Shown piece after piece: positions 1 to 5,348 of a stretch of DNA of 5,348 bases. The notes under the pieces are model-generated. The model searched no databases. It was not told the origin of the DNA and saw only the letters and a list, made by a program, of their open reading frames with translations. The DNA lies in NCBI GenBank assembly GCA_003526435.1, contig DPWF01000179.1, forward strand, positions 1 through 5,348. The letters run 5' to 3'. A program made the translations under genes and the position numbers. Within the stretch, counting starts at the first letter, position 1, and every line of letters starts with the position of its first letter. Origin of the DNA: Chitinophagaceae bacterium (GTDB taxonomy: Bacteria; Bacteroidota; Bacteroidia; Chitinophagales; Chitinophagaceae).

Positions 1-1065
1 CACACCACCATATAACCAGAATCTTTTAATCATCCGGTAAAAGCTGTCTGCATTTACTTCCCAGCCCATATCGGTCAACGGCACTTTTTTTGCAGCCGCT
101 TTTACTTCAGATGCCTGTATGTAAGGAATGAGTGGATTGTATTTGACCGTTGTGCTGAAATAATTTTGTATCCCGATAAAATCAAAATTGAACTGCATCC
201 GTTCGGTATATTTCCATGCTTTGTTGTGAAGATGTAATTTATCGAGTAAGGTAAAACCCGGTTCCTGTGGGTAACCCCTGCCCAGTAAGGGTTCAATAAA
301 TAAGCGGTTCAGTAAGATATCAGCTCTCTTTGCTGCTTTGATGTCTTCTTCTTTCTGTGTGAATGGCATCACTTCACTACAGGAAAAACTGGTACCGATA
401 TTGGCCCTTGAAACAGCGGCTCTTATCAGCCTTCCACCTTCTGCCTGGCACAACACCGCATTATGTACTGCAGGTAAAAAATTACTCAGGCCGGTTTTCC
501 CGGGTGCATGTTTGCCAATCATATAACCCAATGAAGTAAAACCCATCGGCTCATTCAGCACAATCCAGTTCTTCACCCGATCGCCAAACGATTCTGTACA
601 TACATTCACAAAACGGGTAAACCATTTGAGCATCTGGTGACTTGTCCACCCACCTTCTTTGTGCAGTGCCAGAGGAAGGTCCCAGTGATATAAAGTAACA
701 TAAGGTGTCAGTCCCAACTGTAAACATTCATCAATCACACGATTATAAAAAGCAATCCCCTCCTTGTTTACCCTTCCCGTACCTTCTGGTAATATGCGGC
801 TCCAGGAAATGGAAAAACGAAAACAATTAAATCCCATGGCTTTTACCAGCATGAGATCATCTTTATAACGATAATAAAAATCGCAGCAGGTATGGGGTTT
901 GGCACCCGCTTTTATTTTTCCCTGTTTACGGGCAAACTGGTCCCAGATGGATGGGCCGCGACCATCAATATTCCAGGCACCTTCATTCTGTGCAGCAGAT
1001 ATGGCCACCCCCCACTGGAAGTTCCGGCCAAAAGATTGTTTCAGTAAGGCATGTTGCTGGTGCAA
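1..1065 (-). CDS. Glycoside hydrolase family 1 beta-glucosidase, C-terminus beyond window edge
   Basis: A retaining beta-glycosidase of family GH1, expected to hydrolyse beta-glucosides or related oligosaccharides with a TIM-barrel fold. The minus-strand frame is open from an upstream TAA at 1125-1123 to the window edge. With TTG at 1065-1063 as residue 1, 355 residues are present. Visible GH1 hallmarks are FQWGVAISAAQNEGAW (sugar-binding Q26), GFNCFRFSISWSRI, LYHWDLP (H129), WIVLNEP with acid/base E172, and GIQNYFSTT (N301). The family is usually about 440-460 residues, so roughly 90-100 are missing. These include the nucleophile ENG motif, expected just past the edge. No N-terminal signal peptide is seen, so a cytoplasmic enzyme is likely. 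No ATG occurs between the upstream stop and the conserved FQWG; alternatives to TTG 1065 are ATT at 1110 and CTG at 1044. The family call is firm; the start and exact substrate are not. Confidence 0.95.
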   Translation of the reverse strand, partial: MHQQHALLKQSFGRNFQWGVAISAAQNEGAWNIDGRGPSIWDQFARKQGKIKAGAKPHTCCDFYYRYKDDLMLVKAMGFNCFRFSISWSRILPEGTGRVNKEGIAFYNRVIDECLQLGLTPYVTLYHWDLPLALHKEGGWTSHQMLKWFTRFVNVCTESFGDRVKNWIVLNEPMGFTSLGYMIGKHAPGKTGLSNFLPAVHNAVLCQAEGGRLIRAAVSRANIGTSFSCSEVMPFTQKEEDIKAAKRADILLNRLFIEPLLGRGYPQEPGFTLLDKLHLHNKAWKYTERMQFNFDFIGIQNYFSTTVKYNPLIPYIQASEVKAAAKKVPLTDMGWEVNADSFYRMIKRFWLYGGV

Positions 1066-1106
1066 ATTGGTGCTTTCTGCGAAATTCCTGTATAGATATG
1101 GAAGGT

Positions 1107-1139
1107 CAATATTAAGGTTTTGTTACCCTCAGTATGCAA
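1107..1139 (-). promoter_or_regulatory. Weak candidate Bacteroidota-type promoter for the GH1 gene
   Basis: On the minus strand a TTG (1139-1137) is followed after 22 nt by TAATATTG (1114-1107). This is one mismatch from the Bacteroidota -7 consensus TAnnTTTG, but the spacing is slightly long for the usual -33/-7 arrangement. Transcription starting near 1100 would leave a leader of about 35 nt before the TTG at 1065 and would exclude the ATT at 1110 as start. In AT-rich sequence such a match can easily arise by chance. Confidence 0.2.
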
Positions 1140-1168
1140 GAGTGAATCCGTATCACTATTTTTATTGT

Positions 1169-2050
1169 ATGATCAGCTACAACCCTAAAGACTGGATGCG
1201 ATTTCTGTTTAGTATTCATAAAACAGAAACCATCCGGCAACTATTTCCTTTACTCATCTTCATTGGTTTTTATTCATGGGGCATTGTTTACCTCGAAGCC
1301 AATTATCTCAAACTTTCAGAAAGCAGCCATGCCAAGAATATCACGATCATGCACAGCCTGCTGGGTTTTGCTATTTCCATGCTGCTGGTATTCAGAACCA
1401 ATACTGCATACGACCGCTGGTGGGAAGGAAGAAAACTCTGGGGTGCCCTTGTTAACAACAGTCGTAACCTGGCAGTAAAACTCAACAGCATCTTACCAAA
1501 TGATGATGACAGGAATCGTATTTTTTTTAAAAAAATCATCCCTCTTTTTGCCAATGAACTGCGAGCTCATTTACAGAATGAAAAAACAAGACTGGCATTG
1601 GACTCGAGTCCACATCCCGAAATCATCGGGTTCGACAGCAGTAAACATATCCCTAACCAGGTAGTGATGATTATGATGAATAAAATCAACCTACTTCATC
1701 GCGATAAACAAATTAATGACTACCAGTTATTGTTTTTGAATAATGAACTACAATCATTTCTCGATATCTGTGGAGCCTGTGAACGTATTAAAAACACACC
1801 CATCCCCTATTCATATAGTGCTTTTATCAAAAAATTCATTTTCATTTATGTTATCACGCTGCCGCTTGGTTTTGCGCTGTCGCTTGGCATGCTTACCATT
1901 CCGGTGGTGGTTTTCATTTTTTATGTGCTGGCCAGTCTGGAAGTAATTGCGGAAGAAATTGAGGACCCATTTGGTAAAGATGACAATGACTTACCCATGC
2001 AAAAAATTGCCGAAAACATTGGCAAAAATGTAAATGACATCCTCAACTAA
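1169..2050 (+). CDS. Bestrophin-like (RFP-TM/UPF0187 family) membrane channel protein
   Basis: A 293-residue inner-membrane protein of the bacterial bestrophin family, whose characterised members form pentameric ion channels. Ion selectivity cannot be read from sequence alone. Four hydrophobic segments fit the fold: about residues 24-42, 57-75, 223-240 and 241-259. Two family signatures are present: FRTNTAYDRWWEGRKLWG (75-92), directly after the second segment, and IEDPFG (264-269), after the last one. TPIPYSYSAFIKKF (from 210) precedes the third segment as in relatives. I chose the ATG at 1169 because it puts the usual short N-terminus (NPKDWMRFLFS) at the start. The frame stays open back to an ATG at 899, but those 90 extra codons lie antisense to the GH1 gene and encode no bestrophin-like sequence. 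There is no clear Shine-Dalgarno site, as is usual in this phylum. The gene is monocistronic, divergent from the glucosidase and convergent with the DUF6265 gene. Confidence 0.92.
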   Translation: MISYNPKDWMRFLFSIHKTETIRQLFPLLIFIGFYSWGIVYLEANYLKLSESSHAKNITIMHSLLGFAISMLLVFRTNTAYDRWWEGRKLWGALVNNSRNLAVKLNSILPNDDDRNRIFFKKIIPLFANELRAHLQNEKTRLALDSSPHPEIIGFDSSKHIPNQVVMIMMNKINLLHRDKQINDYQLLFLNNELQSFLDICGACERIKNTPIPYSYSAFIKKFIFIYVITLPLGFALSLGMLTIPVVVFIFYVLASLEVIAEEIEDPFGKDDNDLPMQKIAENIGKNVNDILN

Positions 2051-2055
2051 AACCT

Positions 2056-2152
2056 CATCTTCTCCCTTTCTCTTTATTAATCCTTCTCGCATGTTTGAGG
2101 GTTAACTCTACACGATTTTTTTTTAACAAAGAGAAAAGGAGAGCGGGAGATG
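2056..2152. repeat. Long imperfect inverted repeat between convergent genes, possible bidirectional terminator
   Basis: The left arm at 2056-2080 (CATCTTCTCCC ... TTATTAA) is nearly complementary to the right arm at 2123-2152 (TTAACAAAGAG ... GGGAGATG), with a loop of about 42 nt. The innermost part pairs best: TTAAtAAAGAGAAA against TTAAcAAAGAGAAA. The outer part needs one mismatch and a small bulge. A run of nine T (2116-2124) lies at the loop/right-arm junction, so this is not a textbook intrinsic terminator with the U-run after the stem. Its place between two gene ends (2050 and 2174) fits transcription termination on both strands, which is an inference. Confidence 0.5.
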
Positions 2153-2173
2153 ACATGGGGCGTTCATGAATGA

Positions 2174-2632
2174 TTATTCTGTAGTAAAGTCGAAGTTCTG
2201 CTTACTAAAACGTCCGTTTCTTTTTCCTTCAATACTGGCATACATGTTTTGTTTAATACGCCTGTAAGCAATTCTTTGCGGGAAATCATGTGCAGGATTT
2301 TCACTTACAAACTCGTTGGCCCGGAGAAAAATCACTTTGAAGGAAACGGGTTTCCCATCATTCTGATTACTTACAGTGGGTATATAATACCATTCGCCAT
2401 TTCTGAAAGCCATTTCAATACGTTCCTGTGGGATGGTATCATTGTTTGATTTCACAAATACACTTCTTCCCTGTAAAGTGCTATCGTTTTTTGTTTCCCA
2501 TATTTCAACTACAGTGCCCTGTGGTGTATTGATTTTCCATATACCCACCATCCACTGAACTGCTTTGGTTTGCTGGGCCGAAACCAGGTTTCCCGGGAGT
2601 AAGAACGCGATGATTACAATTGACTTATTCAT
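2174..2632 (-). CDS. Small exported protein of the DUF6265 type, function unknown
   Basis: A 152-residue protein. Residues 1-19 look like a signal peptide: MNK, then the hydrophobic stretch SIVIIAFLLPGNLVSA, with probable cleavage after VSA before QQ. No lipobox cysteine is seen, so it is probably periplasmic. The mature part matches what I recall of the DUF6265 family: WMVGIW (27-32) at the start, VEIWE (42-46), an ERIEM segment, GEWYYIP (79-85), and the diagnostic ENPAHDFPQRIAYRR (111-125). The fold is expected to be a small beta-barrel, but I know of no biochemical role. The ATG at 2632 is chosen for the signal peptide. An in-frame ATG at 2707 would add 25 residues, overlap the end of the AraC gene by 11 nt and bury the signal peptide. 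It sits downstream of the AraC gene on the same strand with a 64 bp gap, so it could be cotranscribed or separately started. Confidence 0.85.
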   Translation of the reverse strand: MNKSIVIIAFLLPGNLVSAQQTKAVQWMVGIWKINTPQGTVVEIWETKNDSTLQGRSVFVKSNNDTIPQERIEMAFRNGEWYYIPTVSNQNDGKPVSFKVIFLRANEFVSENPAHDFPQRIAYRRIKQNMYASIEGKRNGRFSKQNFDFTTE

Positions 2633-2671
2633 ATCATTAATTTTTATCAAAACTGAAGATATCCTGCTGAT

Positions 2672-2698
2672 GAAAATTGTAAAATCGCGACAATTCTC
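2672..2698. repeat. Inverted repeat at the end of the AraC gene, upstream of the DUF6265 gene
   Basis: GAAAATTGT (2672-2680) and ACAATTCTC (2690-2698) are complementary at 8 of 9 positions around a 9 nt spacer. The right arm overlaps the stop codon of the AraC gene (2699-2697). The dyad lies 40-66 nt upstream of the DUF6265 start. No T-run follows it on the minus strand, so an intrinsic terminator is unlikely. It could be an operator for the downstream gene or chance in AT-rich DNA. Confidence 0.35.
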
Positions 2699-3509
2699 AG
2701 GTGCCACTGAATAAGTGACTCATCTTTAACCGACCAGCATAAAATTCTCCGGGTGTTACACCCGTAAATTCTTTAAAGTCTTTGATAAAATGTGCCTGAT
2801 CAAAATAACCATTTTCATATGCCAGTTCTGTAAGATGTTCAAACTTTCTTTCATTCATCATTTTCAAGGTTGCCTGCAAACGAATGATTTTTGCCAATTG
2901 TTTTGGACTTAATCCGATAATCGTTGCAAATTTTCTTTCCAGTTGTCTGCGATGCACCTGCACCTGATCAGCCAGTTCATCTACACTAAGCTGACCCTTT
3001 AGTTCCAGCAGGGTTTGTACACTTGATGCGGCTATCCGGTCGCTTATTTCAGGGTTTTTGATGTGTTGTAACAGAAAGTTTTCTACCAGGTTGATTTGTT
3101 CGGTAACATTTTTTGCGGCGCATACCCGTTCACCTAATGTCTTTCCCTGCTCTCTGAACAAATATTCCAATGCAACAGCTTTATTATCCATTTCCCGAAT
3201 GGGTATATTGATAAATGGCAGGCAACCTTCCGGATGAAAACGCACCGCAAAAATGTTGGTTTCGCCTGTAGCAGCTATTTCCAGTGGTTGTGTAATTTGT
3301 CCGAAAACAAAATACTTCGGCTGTGTAATAACTGTTTGATCCGGTAAATACTGGCGATACAAATCGCCTGCATGAAAAATCATTTCCATACAGCCATCGG
3401 GCACAATACGCTGTCTCTCTTCTTTGGCCAATGCTGCTGCAGACAATGTCCAGTAACATTTGACAAATGCGGTCAGTTCATCCTGGGGTAAATAGGTTTG
3501 GTAATCCAT
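2697..3509 (-). CDS. AraC-family transcriptional regulator with DUF6597-type N-terminal domain
   Basis: A 270-residue cytoplasmic DNA-binding regulator. The N-terminal half (about 1-130) resembles DUF6597, a presumed effector-sensing domain. Its hallmark is RIVPDGCMEMIFHAGD (34-49), followed by FVFGQITQPLEI (67-78) and FAVRFHPEGCLPF (87-99). The C-terminal half is the AraC DNA-binding domain with two helix-turn-helix units: the first around 174-194 (LSVDELADQVQVHRRQLERKF), the second around 224-246. The family signature GYFDQAHFIKDFKEFTGVTP runs from 234 to 253. Length is normal for this architecture. The ATG at 3509 lies 6 bp after the stop of the SET gene, so the two are very likely cotranscribed. 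The DUF6265 gene follows and is a candidate target. The effector is unknown; regulation of neighbouring genes is an inference from position. Confidence 0.93.
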   Translation of the reverse strand: MDYQTYLPQDELTAFVKCYWTLSAAALAKEERQRIVPDGCMEMIFHAGDLYRQYLPDQTVITQPKYFVFGQITQPLEIAATGETNIFAVRFHPEGCLPFINIPIREMDNKAVALEYLFREQGKTLGERVCAAKNVTEQINLVENFLLQHIKNPEISDRIAASSVQTLLELKGQLSVDELADQVQVHRRQLERKFATIIGLSPKQLAKIIRLQATLKMMNERKFEHLTELAYENGYFDQAHFIKDFKEFTGVTPGEFYAGRLKMSHLFSGT

Positions 3510-3515
3510 ACAATA

Positions 3516-3899
3516 TCAGCTTGCTTCAAACCAGATGGGCTTGGTATCATCGGGATCAGCATTGTAATTAATAAATAATTCCTCTCCCGCTTTAATCAAC
3601 TTTACAGTTCTGATCTGCATGAGTTCATGTTCAAAATCCATTTCATAAATACAGTTCGCGGTATAGGAATGATTGTACACCGATAAATAGCCCAATGCCA
3701 CACAGGCGCCTTTCAGATCATCACCCCATTCAAAAATATAATCAAACAAAAGGGTTTGTTCTACTTTGGCCCGTTCTTCCGGATCAAGCACCAATACCGG
3801 TGATATTTCTACAATGGTTCCCGTTTCAATATCTGCTGTTGTAAAAACACCACGGCCACGTTCAGGAGAAGGGGCAATAGAAAGAATGGGAAGTATCAT
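3516..3899 (-). CDS. Small single-domain SET protein, putative protein-lysine methyltransferase
   Basis: A compact SET-domain protein, 127 residues if the ATG at 3899 is used. SET domains transfer a methyl group from S-adenosylmethionine to lysine side chains of proteins; the bacterial substrate here is unknown. Visible SET motifs in order are GRGVF (15-19), which belongs to the cofactor-binding GxG region; YNHSYTANC (75-83), the NHS/xxNC element; and AGEELFINYN (104-113), carrying the conserved tyrosine of the active site. There are no extra domains, signal peptide or membrane segments, so it should be cytoplasmic. The alternative ATG at 3920 adds seven residues (MTHQICS) that do not look like part of the domain. 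The gene heads a minus-strand series: AraC regulator after 6 bp, then the DUF6265 gene. It is divergent from mgtE. Methyltransferase activity is inferred from motifs only. Confidence 0.88.
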   Translation of the reverse strand: MILPILSIAPSPERGRGVFTTADIETGTIVEISPVLVLDPEERAKVEQTLLFDYIFEWGDDLKGACVALGYLSVYNHSYTANCIYEMDFEHELMQIRTVKLIKAGEELFINYNADPDDTKPIWFEAS

Positions 3900-3929
3900 A
3901 CTACAAATTTGATGTGTCATCTGCTCACT

Positions 3930-3961
3930 CTAAAATAGGTTATTTCCTGATCACAGGTTTG
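3930..3961. promoter_or_regulatory. Divergent intergenic region of the SET gene and mgtE with short dyads and weak -7-like boxes
   Basis: The 93 bp gap 3900-3992 must hold the start signals of both genes. Two adjacent dyads are visible: AAATA-GGT-TATTT (3933-3945) and CCTG-ATCA-CAGG (3946-3957). On the minus strand TATTTTAG (3937-3930) is one mismatch from the Bacteroidota -7 consensus TAnnTTTG and would give a leader of about 20-25 nt before the ATG at 3899. On the plus strand CAGGTTTG (3954-3961) is also one mismatch away and lies about 30 nt before the mgtE start. Neither has a convincing -33 TTG, so these are weak candidates. Confidence 0.2.
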
Positions 3962-3992
3962 CCCATTGGTCTTTCCAACGTAAATTGCACCC

Positions 3993-5348
3993 ATGTCACT
4001 CGAACTGGAACAGCCCGGCATCAATGAGCAATTTGAATTACTCATTGCCAAAGAAGATAAACTGGAGATCAGGGAATTTCTTGATCACCAGAATATCAGT
4101 GATGTGGCTGAACTCATCAATGATTTCCCTGAATATGAGGCACAGATCATTGCCAATATGGCCATACACAGGGCCGCCAGTGTTTTCAAGATCTTGGATA
4201 TTGCCCAGCAGAAAGATATTGTAAAAGAATTGCCTTCGGCTAAAACAGCAGAGTTGCTCAACGAGTTACCTGCCGATGACCGTACAGACTTTCTGGAAGA
4301 ACTTCCTAAAGCAGCCATTCGCGATCTGATTAAATTACTCGATCCGGAAGAACGCAAAATTACACTGGCCATGCTGGGTTACCCGGAAGACAGTGTAGGC
4401 AGACTGATGACTCCCGACTATGTCTACGTGTATGCTTACAATAAAGTATCGGAAGTATTTACTACCATCAGAAAATTTGGCAAGAACAGTGAAACCATTG
4501 ATGTTATTTATGTAATAGATGAAAATGGTGCTTTGATTGATGATATCAGGATCAGGGATGTGATTCTTGCAGCACCTGATAAAAGACTTGATGAAGTGAT
4601 TGATGGTCGTGTAGTGTCTCTGAATGTGAATGACGACCAGGAACATGCCAACCAGGTATTTAAAATGAATAACCGTGTGGCACTTCCCGTGGTAGATGAC
4701 CACAATATTCTGCTCGGTATTGTTACCATCGACGATATGTTATGGGTGGCCAATGAAGAGTTCAGTGAAGACATGCAGAAAATTGGTGGTACTGAAGCAC
4801 TGAATGAACCTTATCTGGATATCCCCTTATTCAAGTTGTTCAGAAAACGTGTGGGTTGGTTGATCGTACTCTTTCTTGGCGAAATGCTCACTGCCACAGC
4901 TATGGGATATTTTGAAGATGAGATTGCCAAAGCGGTGGTTCTTGCCTTATTTGTACCGTTGATTATTTCAAGTGGCGGTAACAGTGGTTCACAGGCTTCT
5001 ACATTAATTATACAGGCCATGGCAGTTGGCGAAATTACCATTGGTGACTGGTGGCGGGTATTAAGGAGAGAAATATTAAGTGGATTATTATTAGGCACTG
5101 TTCTTGGCATCATTGGTTTTATACGCGTATCGGTATGGCATTCCTTCTTCCCCGAGATTTATGGTGAACACTGGATGATGATTGCCTTCACAGTGGGCTT
5201 CTCTTTAATAGGAGTGGTTTTATGGGGAACGCTATCCGGCTCCATGCTTCCCATCTTCCTGAAAAAACTCGGCGCCGATCCTGCCGTTTCTTCCGCACCC
5301 TTTGTGGCCACGCTTGTTGATGTAACCGGACTCATCATTTATTTCAGT
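3993..5348 (+). CDS. mgtE: Magnesium transporter MgtE, last residues beyond window edge
   Basis: A homodimeric inner-membrane Mg2+ channel of the MgtE/SLC41 family, gated by cytosolic Mg2+ through its N and CBS domains. All 452 codons to the edge are in frame without a stop. Domains in order: a helical N domain with PSAKTAELLNELPADDRTDF-type repeats (about 1-126); CBS1 from MLGYPEDSVGRLMTP (127 on); CBS2 from about 205 to 258, ending in GIVTIDDML; a linker with GGTEALNEPYL (265-275); then five membrane helices starting near V287. The conserved SSGGNSGSQAST (N330) lies in the membrane part. D443 of ATLVDVTG matches the pore aspartate of the last helix (D432 in the Thermus thermophilus protein). 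The family is about 450-465 residues, so only some 10-15 should be missing. An in-frame TAA at 3981-3983 fixes the ATG at 3993 as the start. No Mg2+ riboswitch-like leader fits in the short upstream gap. Confidence 0.96.
   Translation, partial: MSLELEQPGINEQFELLIAKEDKLEIREFLDHQNISDVAELINDFPEYEAQIIANMAIHRAASVFKILDIAQQKDIVKELPSAKTAELLNELPADDRTDFLEELPKAAIRDLIKLLDPEERKITLAMLGYPEDSVGRLMTPDYVYVYAYNKVSEVFTTIRKFGKNSETIDVIYVIDENGALIDDIRIRDVILAAPDKRLDEVIDGRVVSLNVNDDQEHANQVFKMNNRVALPVVDDHNILLGIVTIDDMLWVANEEFSEDMQKIGGTEALNEPYLDIPLFKLFRKRVGWLIVLFLGEMLTATAMGYFEDEIAKAVVLALFVPLIISSGGNSGSQASTLIIQAMAVGEITIGDWWRVLRREILSGLLLGTVLGIIGFIRVSVWHSFFPEIYGEHWMMIAFTVGFSLIGVVLWGTLSGSMLPIFLKKLGADPAVSSAPFVATLVDVTGLIIYFS

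Noticed and set aside
102..526. Short open frames on both strands (102-296 minus, 338-526 plus) inside the glucosidase
   Set aside because: They overlap a continuous GH1 coding frame with clear family motifs, and their translations show no recognisable domain.
1141..1157. AGTGA-N7-TCACT dyad just upstream of the bestrophin start
   Set aside because: The arms are only 5 bp with no extension on either side, which is expected by chance in a gap of this size.
1263..1946. Open frames within the bestrophin gene (1263-1478 plus, 1303-1554 minus, 1743-1946 plus)
   Set aside because: They are other-frame shadows of a well-supported membrane protein gene; hydrophobic antisense stretches are expected opposite such genes.
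2630..2707. Longer DUF6265 protein starting at 2707 and overlapping the AraC gene
   Set aside because: The extra 25 residues would place the signal peptide internally. The ATG at 2632 gives a normal exported protein.
3184..3459. Minus-strand open frame inside the AraC regulator in a different frame
   Set aside because: It lies wholly within the conserved DUF6597-type region of the regulator and resembles nothing known.
3900..3992. Possible Mg2+-sensing riboswitch before mgtE
   Set aside because: The gap is only about 90 bp, is shared with a divergent gene, and shows no extended pairing typical of an M-box or similar leader.
4085..5113. Four antisense open frames of 88-122 codons opposite mgtE, plus a plus-strand frame at 3985-4224
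   Set aside because: The mgtE frame runs unbroken through the whole stretch with family motifs throughout. The other frames have low-complexity composition and no start context.
1..5348. Mobile element, CRISPR array, toxin-antitoxin pair or defence system
   Set aside because: No transposase, integrase, regularly spaced repeat array, small paired toxin genes or known defence domain is visible on either strand.

Overview
The window looks like an ordinary chromosomal stretch from a member of the Bacteroidota. The protein sequences most resemble those of Chitinophagaceae-type bacteria, although that finer placement is recalled family resemblance and not a search result. The signs are moderately AT-rich coding sequence, the near absence of Shine-Dalgarno sites before the genes, and Bacteroidota-style variants of the protein families. 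No tRNA, rRNA, CRISPR array, insertion sequence or phage gene is visible.

Layout, left to right. (1) Positions 1-1065, minus strand: a glycoside hydrolase family 1 beta-glucosidase. Its C-terminal quarter lies beyond the left edge, and its frame has no ATG near the expected start. (2) Positions 1169-2050, plus strand: a bestrophin-like membrane channel protein, divergent from the glucosidase across about 100 bp. (3) Positions 2051-2173: the gap between convergent genes, holding a long imperfect inverted repeat. (4) Positions 2174-3899, minus strand: three genes in a row that read SET-domain protein, then an AraC-type regulator (6 bp gap), then a small secreted DUF6265-type protein (about 64 bp gap). 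(5) Positions 3993-5348, plus strand: mgtE, a CBS-domain magnesium transporter, divergent from the SET gene and cut a few residues before its C-terminus.

How the genes relate. The SET and AraC genes are close enough to be cotranscribed, and the DUF6265 gene may be read through or have its own start. The glucosidase, the bestrophin and MgtE look like independent housekeeping or metabolic functions that happen to be neighbours. The two ion-transport genes are not adjacent, and nothing in the sequence links them.

I looked for a new system on both strands and found no convincing one. The items most worth a second look are the SET-AraC-DUF6265 cluster, the non-ATG start of the glucosidase, and the two inverted repeats around the DUF6265 gene.
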